Shown: positions 8,207 through 18,399, counted from the stretch's first letter. The stretch is DNA of 64,000 nt from Bacteroidota bacterium (GCA_023434025.1 JAEYTL010000021.1:124001-188000); one strand, 5' to 3'. Notes: a model not told the origin generated them from the sequence alone. Numbers and translations are program-made.

Positions 8207-9133
8207 ATGGCAATACCAGATTTTCAAAAATTCTTTTATCCAATTCTAAAGTTCACTTCGGAACATTACGAAGTTTCTTTAAGCGAAATTAGGGAGTTTT
8301 TAACGCAATATTTTTCATTGACTGATGAAGATAAATCAGAACGAGTGCCAAGCGGTACACAAACAAAATTTGATAACCGAATTTATTGGACAAAAAGCTA
8401 TTTTAATAAAGCAAAACTCACAGAAAATACAAAACGTTCTCATTTTAAAATCACAGAAAGAGGAGTGAATTTTTTAAGAAATTTTAACTCTGAAATTTCA
8501 ATAAACGATTTGAAAACCATTTTAGAATTTAAAGAATTTAGTGAAGGAACTACATCATCAGACAAGCAAAATCCAAAAACAACAATACCAGACACTCTGA
8601 CAACTGAAACAAAAACTCCTTTAGAAAAATTAGAAGAAACCTATCAATATATCCAGCAAGAATTAGCTTCTGAACTCTTAGATAAAATAAGATTGAATAC
8701 TTGGCAGTTTTTTGAAGATTTAGTTATAGATTTAATGGTTAAAATGGGTTATGGCGGTTCAAGAAACAAAGCTGGTCAATCAATAAAAAGAACCAATGAT
8801 GAGGGAATAGATGGTATAATAAATGAAGATAAGCTTGGTTTAGATATAATATATCTTCAAGCAAAAATGTGGAAAGTTGAAACAAGCATTGGTCGCCCAG
8901 AAATTCAAAAGTTTGTTGGTGCTTTACATGGTCAAAGAGCTAAAAAAGGGGTGTTCATAACGACAAGTTCTTTCTCAAAAAGTGCTATTGAGTATGTTAA
9001 GGCAATTGAGCCTAAAGTAATTTTAATTGATGGTAAAACTTTAACCAATTTAATGATTGAGTTTAACGTTGGTACAACCGCGGTTGAATCATATCAGATT
9101 AAAAAGATTGACTTAGATTATTTTGAAAAATAA
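8207..9133 (+). CDS. mrr: Mrr-type restriction endonuclease
   Basis: This 308-residue protein is the same size as E. coli Mrr and has both Mrr parts. An N-terminal winged-helix domain covers about 1-105 (FYPILKFTSEHYEVSLSEIR, HFKITERGVNFLRN). The C-terminal PD-(D/E)XK domain covers about 150-290, with FEDLVIDLMVKMGYGG, the catalytic Asp in NDEGIDGII, and YLQAKMWK supplying the QxK. Mrr enzymes are type IV nucleases that cut DNA carrying foreign methylation. The gene lies 24 bp behind the Z1 gene in the same orientation. As the same operon encodes an m5C methylase, its specificity must spare the host mark, or it is an alternative nuclease of this system. Confidence 0.88.
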   Translation: MAIPDFQKFFYPILKFTSEHYEVSLSEIREFLTQYFSLTDEDKSERVPSGTQTKFDNRIYWTKSYFNKAKLTENTKRSHFKITERGVNFLRNFNSEISINDLKTILEFKEFSEGTTSSDKQNPKTTIPDTLTTETKTPLEKLEETYQYIQQELASELLDKIRLNTWQFFEDLVIDLMVKMGYGGSRNKAGQSIKRTNDEGIDGIINEDKLGLDIIYLQAKMWKVETSIGRPEIQKFVGALHGQRAKKGVFITTSSFSKSAIEYVKAIEPKVILIDGKTLTNLMIEFNVGTTAVESYQIKKIDLDYFEK

Positions 9134-9172
9134 ATTTAGACTAATATCATTTGATACTATCAATTCAAACCT

Positions 9173-9235
9173 TGCGGAGAAAAACCACTCTAATCACCGC
9201 AAATTATGCGGAGAATAATTTGTATATTTACCGCA
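9173..9235. promoter_or_regulatory. Two-copy TGCGG-N19-CCGCA operator upstream of fic
   Basis: TGCGG occurs at 9173-9177 and 9207-9211, and CCGCA at 9197-9201 and 9231-9235. This makes two copies of TGCGGAGAA..ACCGCA with an exact 34-bp period. The middle half-sites also form a perfect palindrome, CCGCAAATTATGCGG (9197-9211). The last half-site ends 16 bp before the fic ATG and overlaps a weak -7-like TATATTTA. I infer an operator, probably bound by the winged-helix tail of the Fic protein itself. Confidence 0.6.
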
Positions 9236-9250
9236 TAAATCAGAATCAAG

Positions 9251-10351
9251 ATGGCAATTTACATTCATCAGCTCAAAAATTGGGCTAATTTTCAATGGAA
9301 TGAGCAGGATTTTATTTCGTTGTTAAGCGAAGTCAGAAACCTGCAAGGCAAACTTATGGGTAAAGTTGAACTGCTTGGGTTTGAGTTGAAAGATGAAGCC
9401 AATTTAGAAACATTGATTCAAGATGTTGTTCAGTCTTCTGAAATAGAAGGTGAAATCTTAAATCCTGAACAAGTTCGTTCGTCAATCGCAACAAGGTTAG
9501 GTCTGGAAGATTCAGGCTTGCAACATTCTGACAGGCATATTGACGGAGTTGTAGAAATGATGTTAGACGCTACGCAAAACAATGATAAAACATTGAGTGA
9601 TGAACGGTTATTTGGATGGCACGCTGCATTTTTTCCCACAGGAAGAAGCGGAATGTATAAAATTGAAGTTGCTAAATGGCGTTCAGGTGATATGCAGGTT
9701 GTTTCAGGTGGTATAGGCAGAGAAATTGTTCATTATGAAGCACCTAAAGCCGAATTGTTAGAGCAGGAAATGAAGCAGTTCATTGATTGGTTTAATACAG
9801 AGTCCTATTTAGACCCGATATTGAAAGCCTCTGTTGCTCACTTGTGGTTTGTGACCATACACCCGTTTGATGACGGAAATGGTCGTATTGCTCGTGCTAT
9901 CACCGATATGCAACTTTCTAAAGCTGACGGAGTAAACCAACGTTTTTACAGTATGTCGGCTCAAATCAAGAATGAAAGAAAGTCGTATTACAAAATATTA
10001 GAATGCACTCAAAAAGATGATTTAGATATTACCGAATGGATAGTTTGGTTTCTTGAATGTTTGAAGAATGCCATACTTTCTTCTAACACTATCATTGATA
10101 AAGTTGTAAAGAAACATCAGTTTTGGGCAAGAAATGCAGGTTTGATAAACAATGAACGTCAGCAAAAAATGCTCAATAAGCTAATGGATAATTTTGAAGG
10201 AAATCTGACAACTTCCAAATGGGCAAAAATAACCAAATCATCACAAGACACCGCTTTGAGAGATATAACCGATTTAGTGAATAAAGGAATTTTGATTAAA
10301 GCAAATTCAGGTGGAAGAAGTACACATTATGAATTGAAATCTGATATGTAA
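9251..10351 (+). CDS. Fic family AMP-transferase with C-terminal winged helix
   Basis: Fic enzymes transfer AMP (or another nucleotide part) to target proteins. The 366-residue protein has an N-terminal DUF4172-like region, then the inhibitory helix motif SSEIEG (S-x3-EG, about residues 62-67), which marks a class II, self-inhibited Fic protein. The catalytic motif HPFDDGNGRIAR lies at about 206-217, and the flap region includes SGMYKIEVAKWRSG. The last about 65 residues (SKWAKITKSSQDTALRDI, then LVNKGILIKANSGGRSTHYEL) read as a winged helix. It follows Mrr by 117 bp and has its own repeated operator, so it is probably separately and self-regulated. A toxin-like or defence role is possible but not shown. 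Confidence 0.9.
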   Translation: MAIYIHQLKNWANFQWNEQDFISLLSEVRNLQGKLMGKVELLGFELKDEANLETLIQDVVQSSEIEGEILNPEQVRSSIATRLGLEDSGLQHSDRHIDGVVEMMLDATQNNDKTLSDERLFGWHAAFFPTGRSGMYKIEVAKWRSGDMQVVSGGIGREIVHYEAPKAELLEQEMKQFIDWFNTESYLDPILKASVAHLWFVTIHPFDDGNGRIARAITDMQLSKADGVNQRFYSMSAQIKNERKSYYKILECTQKDDLDITEWIVWFLECLKNAILSSNTIIDKVVKKHQFWARNAGLINNERQQKMLNKLMDNFEGNLTTSKWAKITKSSQDTALRDITDLVNKGILIKANSGGRSTHYELKSDM

Positions 10352-10737
10352 AACTGCCTTTTCCTGCTCTTAAAAGCGTATGATTTCACATCTTTTTTCA
10401 TTCATTTGTCACACAAGATCTCGGAAGCCTTGATTTCACTGACTTTGCTATTTTTTGCATCGGAGAGCAACTCTCCTCTATACAACAATTACAACTCTAC
10501 ATAAAACTAATATTATCAGACAATTATATACAAAGAACGGTTTATGTTACTAATCAACTCATTTACATAGTTCAATTACATCCGCTGAAAAATATCATAA
10601 CTATTTAAAATTTAAACGGTGAAAAAACATTTTTAATTAAGAAAAACCATTTCATTAAAACCTAAATTTTCAAAAAAAAAATTATAAATCAAAAAAATGT
10701 GTATTTTTAGCAACCAAAAAAAATTAACCACCTGCCT
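10352..10737. other. AT-rich gap between fic and the giant surface protein gene
   Basis: No gene is seen in 386 bp. The region becomes very AT-rich before 10738 with long A runs (for example around 10670-10730), as is usual for strongly AT-biased leaders. I find no clean promoter box and no direct repeat shared with the mnmE side that would mark the edge of an inserted island. Confidence 0.4.
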
Positions 10738-13700
10738 ATGCTTCTTTTAAAATTACCCTTATTAAGAAAAAAAAGTGTTTTGCAACTGGGTTGTTCCGTA
10801 TTATTCTTATTACTATCAGCCTCTTTACATGCTCAAACTTCAAAAAAAGACCCGTATGGAAATAGTCCATATACAAAAGAATACAATTTTACTTATTTTT
10901 CTAAGCCTAAAAAAGGTAATCTGGCAGAATGGAAAAAACAGAACAGTCCGGATGATTATGCACATCCTGATTTTGGAATTGAAAATGATGACACCCCATG
11001 TCATGATTGTGTTGAAGTTTTAAGCAAAAGAACACAGAACGAACGATATTACGTAGATAATACGGATCCTGCTGTTTTTTATATTCAAAAAGCTTCAGGG
11101 AACATCAATTATTATGAAAAAGGGAGATGGATTGCCGTAAGCAATAAAATAAGGCCTGTTGCTCCTGATGTTTATGAGTCCGGTTTTTTATATGAACCTG
11201 TCGGCTTTGAGACAGCCAGGCAAAGAACCTACATAAAGACACCACAGGGAAAAGTTTATTTTAACAGCTGGACACTTTGGACACGTGTTCAGGGTAAAGA
11301 AACATTAAAAGCAAAAGCAGACTGGACAAATTACACCATAGGCGATGACGGGATGTATATTAAAAATATATTTGACGGCATTGATGCCGAGCTCATTGTT
11401 CACAGAGGAGCTGTGAAAACAAACTTTATTATGAAGAAAAATGCGTTCGGTACATTTGAAGAGCTCATCTTTAAAGACAAATTTAACCACAACAATACCA
11501 ATCTGCGTCTGGATTTTTCAGAAACTCCGGGAACAACAGAAAATATAGGACCGCTCTCCGTTTCAAATCAACAAGAACTGATTCAGATCAATTCCGGTAT
11601 AATCTATCCTAAAGGGGGTAGTAAAGAGTCTGTACAAGCTGTAGCTTATGTAGTTGATAAAAATACAATGGGAATCGTAGTTCCTTTTGAATGGATAAAT
11701 TCTTTAATTGATCAACACGAACTCGTCATCGATCCGCTGGTAACCGGTTCTAATACACTGGCTCAAGCATCAATTACAGGTTCAATGTATAATGCCAGTT
11801 GTAATTTTACCAATTCCTGTAATTATCCTTTAAGTGTAAATCAACCTGCTGCCAGCACTATAACAAACGTTACATTTTCATTAGATTATCTGGCAAGCGG
11901 ATTATGTTGGTTACAGGATGGCTCTATGCGGCTTTCTACAAACGGTTGCACAAGCCCTTCTGCTGCAGGATTTTACTGGTTCTGTAATGGTATTGGTGGA
12001 GGAACATGTTTCGCCTCCAATATATCCATATATTCAGATATTCAAAGCTGTCTTCCTGCACCTTCATGCTCCGTTCAGACAATCCCTTTTGTTCTGCATT
12101 TTTTCAGAAGCTGTTACGGAGCAACCGGATGTTCTTCAACCTGTATCGGGGCAAGCACTCCTTTAACCATAACTATTCAGGGCAGAACTATAGAACTCCC
12201 TGTCGCTACAGCAGGCGGAATTAATTTAACCAGTACTACTGTCTGTCAAAATACCAGTATGACAGTCAGCACCAATGGCGGACAATACGGTGCTCCTCCC
12301 TACAGCTATAACTGGAGTTTTAATGCGTCCGGTGTTCCCTCTGTAGCAACAGGAACAAATCCTACCATAAATTTCCCGACAGCCGGAAACCAGACGTTGT
12401 ATCTGATTACGACAGACAGTTGCGGAAATACAGCAACAGTTTCCAGAAATATAACCGTAAACCCTGCTGTTACGCCAAGTGTAAGTATTACGGCAAATCC
12501 TACCGGTCAAATTTGTTCCGGCACAAGTGTCACCTTTACGGCAGTACCTGTAAACGGAGGCACAACACCTGTATATCAATGGAAAAAAAATAATTTTAAT
12601 GTTGGGACTAATTCATCGACCTATACGGACGCCACACTGATTGACGGAGACATTATAACCGTTGAATTGACTTCCAATGCTCCTTGTTCTTCCGGTCCGG
12701 TAACAAGTGCTCCTTATGTTGTTCAGGTAGTTTCCGGTAATCCCGTTCCTGATGTAACGAACTTACCTCCTTTGATTGCTCAATGTGCTGTCAGCATAGC
12801 CAACAGTGATTTCCCAACCGCTACCAACCTGTGTACCGGCGGAACAATTACAGCAACCACTGCAGATCCACTTAATTATAACACACAAGGAACCTACATC
12901 ATTACCTGGGATTATGCAGATAGTAACGGACATACTGCCTCACAAACTCAGCAGATAATCATTAATGATACGACTGCTCCCGTAGCTGATATGGCTACCT
13001 TACCTACTGTGAACGAACAATGTCAGGTAACCGGCATTACACCACCGACCGCTACCGATAACTGTGACGGAACTATAACCGGAACGACCACAACTATTTT
13101 TCCGGTTACAACTTCGACTACCATTGTCTGGACTTTCACTGATAACAACGGAAATGTTTCTACTCAGAACCAAGCTGTTACTATTAGCGATACTACTGCC
13201 CCCGTAGCTGACTTGACCACCTTACCGGCTTTGAACGAACAATGCCAGGTAAGCAGTATTACCCCACCGACTGCCACAGATAACTGTAACGGAACCATAA
13301 CCGGGACAACCACGGCTACTTTCCCGATTACAGCTTCCACTACCGTAGTCTGGACTTTTACGGACAGTAACGGGAATAGTTCTACTCAAAACCAATCCGT
13401 CTCAATCAACGATATCACTGCTCCTGTAGCGGATGTAACTACGCTGCCGGCAGTGAACGAACAATGCCAGGTAAACAGTATTACGCCGCCAACTGCCACG
13501 GATAACTGTAACGGAACCATAACCGGAACGACCACAGCTACTTTCCCGATCACAGCTTCCACTACCGTTGTCTGGACTTTTACAGACAGCAATGGGAATA
13601 CTGCTACTCAAAACCAGGCAGTGGTAATTAACGACACTACCGCTCCCGTAGCGAATCTGACAACCTTACCGACTGTGAATGAACAATGCCTGGTAACAAG

Positions 13701-16700
13701 CATTACACCACCGACTGCCACGGATAACTGTGACGGAACCATAACCGGAACAACCTCTACTACTTTCCCGATTACAGCTTCGACTACCATAACCTGGACT
13801 TTTACGGATAATAGCGGTAACGCTACTACTCAAAACCAATCGGTTGTGGTACAGGACACTACTGCTCCTACAGCCGATATCCTTACGTTACCGGCAGTGA
13901 ATGAACAATGTCAGGTAACCAGTATTACACCGCCGACTGCCACAGACAACTGTGACGGTACCATAACAGGAACAACCACAGCTACTTTCCCGATTACAGC
14001 TTCGACTACCGTTACCTGGAATTTTACAGACAGCAGCGGAAATACTTCCACGCAAAACCAGACTGTCGTCATTAGTGATACTACTGCTCCCGTACCTGAT
14101 TTAGCTACGTTGCCAGGTGTAAACGAAGAATGCCGGGTAATCAGTATAACACCACCAACTGCCACAGATAACTGCAACGGAACCATAACAGGAACAACTT
14201 TAACTACATTTCCGGTTACAGCTTCCACTACCGTTGTCTGGACTTTTACAGATAGTAATGGAAATACCTCGACGCAAAACCAGACGGTTGTAATTAACGA
14301 TACCACTGCTCCTGTAGCTGATTTAGCTACCTTACCGGCAGTGAATGAACAATGTCAGGTAAGCAGCATGACACCACCAACTGCCACAGACAACTGTGAC
14401 GGAACCATAACAGGAACTACCTCAACTACTTTCCCGATTACGGCTTCCACTACCGTTGTCTGGACTTTTACAGATAACGGCGGGAATACTTCTACACAAA
14501 ACCAGACTGTAATCATTAACGATACGACCAATCCTGTTCCGGATATCACGACACTGCCAACCCTGAGTGAACAATGCCAGGTAAACAGTATTACGCCGCC
14601 AACAGCAACGGATAACTGCAATGGAACCATAACGGGAACTACTTCAACTACTTTCCCGATTACGGCTTCCACTACCATTATCTGGACTTTTACGGATAGT
14701 AATGGAAATACCACTACCCAAAATCAGTCGGTTGTGATTCAGGACACCAATGCTCCCGTGGCTGATCAAACTACCTTGCCAACTGTGAACGAACAATGCC
14801 AGGTAACAAGCATTACACCACCAACTGCAACGGACAACTGTAACGGAACCATAACAGGAACTACCTTAACTACTTTCCCGGTTACAGCTTCGACTACCGT
14901 TGTCTGGACTTTTACGGATAGTAATGGAAATACCTCTACGCAAAACCAGTCGGTTGTGATTCAGGATACCACTGCTCCCGTAGCGGATCTGACTACTTTA
15001 CCAATTGTGAACGAACAATGCCAGGTAAATAGTATTACGCCACCAACTGCAACGGATAACTGCAACGGAACCATAACAGGAACGACCACAGTTACTTTCC
15101 CGATTACGACTTCGACAACAGTTATCTGGACTTTTACAGACAGTAATGGAAATACCTCTACGCAAAACCAGTCGGTTGTGATTCTGGACACCACTGCTCC
15201 CGTAGCGGATCTGACTACCTTACCAACTGTGAACGAACAATGTCAGGTAAATAGTATTACACCACCAACAGCCACAGATAACTGCAACGGGACCATAACA
15301 GGAACAACCTTGACTACATTTCCAATCACAGCTTCTACTACCGTTACCTGGACTTTTACAGATAGCAATGGAAATGCCTCTACGCAAAACCAGTCAGTTG
15401 TCATTAGCGACACCACTGCTCCCGTAGCGGATCTGACTACCTTACCAACTGTGAACGAACAATGTCAGGTAATCAGTATAACACCGCCAACAGCCACAGA
15501 CAACTGTGACGGAACCATAACAGGAACTACCTCGACTACTTTCCCAATCACAGCTTCGACAACTGTTACCTGGACTTTTACAGATAATAGCGGAAATACA
15601 TCTACGCAAAACCAGGCTGTTGTCATTAGCGACACTACCGCTCCCACAGCGGATCTGGCAACCTTACCAACTGTGAACGAACAATGTCAGGTAATAAGCA
15701 TTACACCACCGACTGCCACAGACAACTGTGACGGAACCATAACTGGAACGACTACGACTACTTTCCCTGTCACAACTTCGACAACTGTTATCTGGACTTT
15801 TACGGATGGCAGCGGAAATAGCTCTACGCAAAACCAGTCAGTTGTAATTAACGACACCAATGCCCCCGTAGCGGATCTGGCTACCTTACCAACCGTGAAC
15901 GAACAATGTCAGGTAATCAGTATGACTCCACCAACTGCCACAGACAACTGTGACGGAAGCATAACAGGGACAACCTCCACCGTTTTCCCGATTACAACTT
16001 CGACAACCGTTACCTGGACTTTTACAGACAGCAATGGAAATAGCTCTACGCAAAACCAGTCAGTTGTAATTAACGATATAACTGCTCCTGTAGCGGATCT
16101 GGCTACCTTACCAACCGTCAACGAACAATGTCAGGTAATAAGCATTACACCACCGACTGCCACAGACAACTGTGACGGAACCATCACTGGAACTACCTCA
16201 ATCGCTTTCCCGATTACGGCATCGACTACCATAACCTGGACTTTTACGGATAACAGCGGAAATACTTCTACACAGAGCCAGTCGGTTGTAATTAACGACA
16301 CTACTGCTCCCGTGGCAGATCTGATTACCCTACCAACCGTGAACGAACAATGTCAGGTAACAAGCATTACACCGCCAACAGCCACAGACAACTGTAACGG
16401 AACCATAACAGGAACAACTACAACTGTTTTCCCGATTACTGCTTCAACTACCATAACCTGGACTTTTATTGACAACAACGGAAATACCTCTACACAAAGT
16501 CAGTCGGTTATAGTACAAGACACCACCGCTCCCGTAGCTGATATAACTACGTTGCCTGTAGTAAACGAACAGTGCTTGGTAACCAGCATTACACCGCCAA
16601 CAGCCACAGACAACTGTAACGGAACCATAACAGGGACAACCTCCACCGTTTTCCCGATTACGGTTTCTACTACCGTAATATGGACTTTTACAGATAGCAG

Positions 16701-18399
16701 CGGAAACACTGTTACACAGAGCCAATCGGTTACAGTACAGGACACTACTGCTCCTGTAGCCAATTTAGCTACATTGCCGGCAGTGAACGCACAATGTCAG
16801 GTAACAAGCATTACACCTCCAACAGCTACCGATAACTGTGACGGAACCATAACAGGAAGTACCTCAACTACTTTCCCGATTACAGCTTCGACCACCGTTA
16901 CCTGGACTTTTACGGATAGCAACGGGAATGCTTCTACGCAAAACCAGCTGGTTATAGTACAGGATACCATTGCTCCCGTAGCAAATCTGGCTACATTACC
17001 AATCGTGAACGAACAATGTCGGGTAATCAGTATGACACCACCAACAGCTACCGATAACTGTGACGGATTAATAACAGGAACTACCTTGACTGTTTTTCCG
17101 ATTACAGCTTCTACCACAGTTGTATGGACTTTTACGGATAACAGCGGAAACACCTCTACGCAAAACCAGTCGGTTGTGATACAGGATACAATTGCCCCCG
17201 TAGCAGACCTGGCTACACTACCGGCAGTCAGCAGTATATGCCAGGTAAGCAGTATCACTCCGCCAACTGCCACGGATAACTGTAATGGTTCTGTTACCGG
17301 TGTTACTTCTACCGGCTTTCCAATTACCTCGTCTACTGTTGTAGTATGGACTTTTACGGATATTGACGGCAACTTTTCCACTCAAACTCAAAATGTGAAC
17401 ATAATCCCTGTCAGTTTAGTCATTACTGATCCGGCTCCCGCATGTGAATCTGACATTGTAGATATTACGCAGGGTTATATCACCAATGGAAGTACCGGTA
17501 ACGGAACACTTTCCTATTGGTATGATTCAGCGGCAACAGACCCGCTGCCTAACCCGTCAGCCATTGACACAAGTGGAACGTATTATATAAAAAGTGAAAA
17601 CGGCAATTGTTTTGATATTGAAGCTGTTGAGGTTATCATCAAAGACTTTCCTACAGCTTCTGTTTCCGGTGATACTATTTGTGAGAATAATTCAGGAACA
17701 GTAACTTTTAGCGGAACACCTAATGCTATCATAACATATATTGTTGACGGTTCGGCTAATCAATTCATTAGTCTCGATGTTAATGGCTATGCCACTTTAA
17801 ACACACCTCCTTTGACTTCTGACAGCATCTTTGAACTGGTTAGCGTTAGTTATCCTACCGCTCCTTTCTGCAGTCTGACATTAAATGAAACTGCGACAGT
17901 AGAAGTTGTTACACCTGTGACTGATTTTACTTATGTGGTAAGTGATGCTTTTTCCAATTCACCTACAATAACGATGAACCCGATTAACGATAATGGTTAT
18001 ATGTTATACCAGTTAGACAATGATATTCCACAGGAATTCAATACTTTCATTAACGTATCACCCGGAAATCACACAATTACATTGTTAGATTCTTATGGTT
18101 GTACCTATGTAACAAAACAAGTTACCGTAATTGATTATCCAAAATTCTTTACACCCAATGGAGATGGTCACAATGATTATTGGAATATTATCGGTTTAAA
18201 TCAACCTAATGCAAAGCTTCATATTTTTGACCGTTATGGAAAACTGATAAAACAAATAAGTGCATCTGACAGAAGTCAGGGTTGGGATGGTACTTTTAAT
18301 GGCCATGCAGTACCTTCTACAGATTATTGGTTCACACTCGAATATGAGGAAAATAATCAGATCAAAACGTTTAAATCACATTTTTCTCTGAAAAGATAA
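10738..18399 (+). CDS. Giant secreted HYR-repeat protein with gliding-motility C-terminal domain
   Basis: The 2553-residue protein has a signal peptide (LKLPLLRKKS then a hydrophobic core ending SLHAQ, about 1-33), followed by a unique region (about 34-350) of unassigned fold. PKD- and Ig-like segments follow (about 490-660), one divergent repeat (about 675-748), then 20 HYR-like repeats of 74 residues. The last about 90 residues (FFTPNGDGHNDYWNI, HIFDRYGKLIKQ, GWDGTFNG) match the gliding-motility C-terminal family used for T9SS secretion. Each repeat has two cysteines (EQC and DNC), probably a disulfide. The expected role is a surface-attached adhesin or motility-related filament. The gene is a single transcription unit with a terminator 22 bp after the stop. 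Confidence 0.9.
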   Translation: MLLLKLPLLRKKSVLQLGCSVLFLLLSASLHAQTSKKDPYGNSPYTKEYNFTYFSKPKKGNLAEWKKQNSPDDYAHPDFGIENDDTPCHDCVEVLSKRTQNERYYVDNTDPAVFYIQKASGNINYYEKGRWIAVSNKIRPVAPDVYESGFLYEPVGFETARQRTYIKTPQGKVYFNSWTLWTRVQGKETLKAKADWTNYTIGDDGMYIKNIFDGIDAELIVHRGAVKTNFIMKKNAFGTFEELIFKDKFNHNNTNLRLDFSETPGTTENIGPLSVSNQQELIQINSGIIYPKGGSKESVQAVAYVVDKNTMGIVVPFEWINSLIDQHELVIDPLVTGSNTLAQASITGSMYNASCNFTNSCNYPLSVNQPAASTITNVTFSLDYLASGLCWLQDGSMRLSTNGCTSPSAAGFYWFCNGIGGGTCFASNISIYSDIQSCLPAPSCSVQTIPFVLHFFRSCYGATGCSSTCIGASTPLTITIQGRTIELPVATAGGINLTSTTVCQNTSMTVSTNGGQYGAPPYSYNWSFNASGVPSVATGTNPTINFPTAGNQTLYLITTDSCGNTATVSRNITVNPAVTPSVSITANPTGQICSGTSVTFTAVPVNGGTTPVYQWKKNNFNVGTNSSTYTDATLIDGDIITVELTSNAPCSSGPVTSAPYVVQVVSGNPVPDVTNLPPLIAQCAVSIANSDFPTATNLCTGGTITATTADPLNYNTQGTYIITWDYADSNGHTASQTQQIIINDTTAPVADMATLPTVNEQCQVTGITPPTATDNCDGTITGTTTTIFPVTTSTTIVWTFTDNNGNVSTQNQAVTISDTTAPVADLTTLPALNEQCQVSSITPPTATDNCNGTITGTTTATFPITASTTVVWTFTDSNGNSSTQNQSVSINDITAPVADVTTLPAVNEQCQVNSITPPTATDNCNGTITGTTTATFPITASTTVVWTFTDSNGNTATQNQAVVINDTTAPVANLTTLPTVNEQCLVTSITPPTATDNCDGTITGTTSTTFPITASTTITWTFTDNSGNATTQNQSVVVQDTTAPTADILTLPAVNEQCQVTSITPPTATDNCDGTITGTTTATFPITASTTVTWNFTDSSGNTSTQNQTVVISDTTAPVPDLATLPGVNEECRVISITPPTATDNCNGTITGTTLTTFPVTASTTVVWTFTDSNGNTSTQNQTVVINDTTAPVADLATLPAVNEQCQVSSMTPPTATDNCDGTITGTTSTTFPITASTTVVWTFTDNGGNTSTQNQTVIINDTTNPVPDITTLPTLSEQCQVNSITPPTATDNCNGTITGTTSTTFPITASTTIIWTFTDSNGNTTTQNQSVVIQDTNAPVADQTTLPTVNEQCQVTSITPPTATDNCNGTITGTTLTTFPVTASTTVVWTFTDSNGNTSTQNQSVVIQDTTAPVADLTTLPIVNEQCQVNSITPPTATDNCNGTITGTTTVTFPITTSTTVIWTFTDSNGNTSTQNQSVVILDTTAPVADLTTLPTVNEQCQVNSITPPTATDNCNGTITGTTLTTFPITASTTVTWTFTDSNGNASTQNQSVVISDTTAPVADLTTLPTVNEQCQVISITPPTATDNCDGTITGTTSTTFPITASTTVTWTFTDNSGNTSTQNQAVVISDTTAPTADLATLPTVNEQCQVISITPPTATDNCDGTITGTTTTTFPVTTSTTVIWTFTDGSGNSSTQNQSVVINDTNAPVADLATLPTVNEQCQVISMTPPTATDNCDGSITGTTSTVFPITTSTTVTWTFTDSNGNSSTQNQSVVINDITAPVADLATLPTVNEQCQVISITPPTATDNCDGTITGTTSIAFPITASTTITWTFTDNSGNTSTQSQSVVINDTTAPVADLITLPTVNEQCQVTSITPPTATDNCNGTITGTTTTVFPITASTTITWTFIDNNGNTSTQSQSVIVQDTTAPVADITTLPVVNEQCLVTSITPPTATDNCNGTITGTTSTVFPITVSTTVIWTFTDSSGNTVTQSQSVTVQDTTAPVANLATLPAVNAQCQVTSITPPTATDNCDGTITGSTSTTFPITASTTVTWTFTDSNGNASTQNQLVIVQDTIAPVANLATLPIVNEQCRVISMTPPTATDNCDGLITGTTLTVFPITASTTVVWTFTDNSGNTSTQNQSVVIQDTIAPVADLATLPAVSSICQVSSITPPTATDNCNGSVTGVTSTGFPITSSTVVVWTFTDIDGNFSTQTQNVNIIPVSLVITDPAPACESDIVDITQGYITNGSTGNGTLSYWYDSAATDPLPNPSAIDTSGTYYIKSENGNCFDIEAVEVIIKDFPTASVSGDTICENNSGTVTFSGTPNAIITYIVDGSANQFISLDVNGYATLNTPPLTSDSIFELVSVSYPTAPFCSLTLNETATVEVVTPVTDFTYVVSDAFSNSPTITMNPINDNGYMLYQLDNDIPQEFNTFINVSPGNHTITLLDSYGCTYVTKQVTVIDYPKFFTPNGDGHNDYWNIIGLNQPNAKLHIFDRYGKLIKQISASDRSQGWDGTFNGHAVPSTDYWFTLEYEENNQIKTFKSHFSLKR
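12985..17424 (+). repeat. Twenty tandem 222-bp repeats (HYR-like units)
   Basis: Units run from 12985 with the consensus ADLxTLPxVNEQCQV..ITPPTATDNCxGTITGTT..FPITASTT..WTFTDxxGN. The first base of unit 20 is at 17203, exactly 19 x 222 bp after unit 1, so no insertion or deletion has occurred in the array. Units differ mainly at a few codons and at synonymous sites. The last unit (VSSICQVSS, GVTSTGF) and the divergent one before the array are the most changed, as expected if inner units are kept alike by recombination. Confidence 0.95.

Noticed and set aside
3240..10737. Attachment-site direct repeats around the defence island
   Set aside because: I compared the mnmE 3' end with the sequence after fic by eye and found no repeat, and no integrase is present. 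The lateral origin remains plausible but without boundary evidence.
13386..17381. A series of leftward frames of 60-194 codons within the giant gene
   Set aside because: They repeat with the 222-bp unit and are the antisense of the HYR array. The lack of stops is a by-product of the repeat, with no start signals or independent features.
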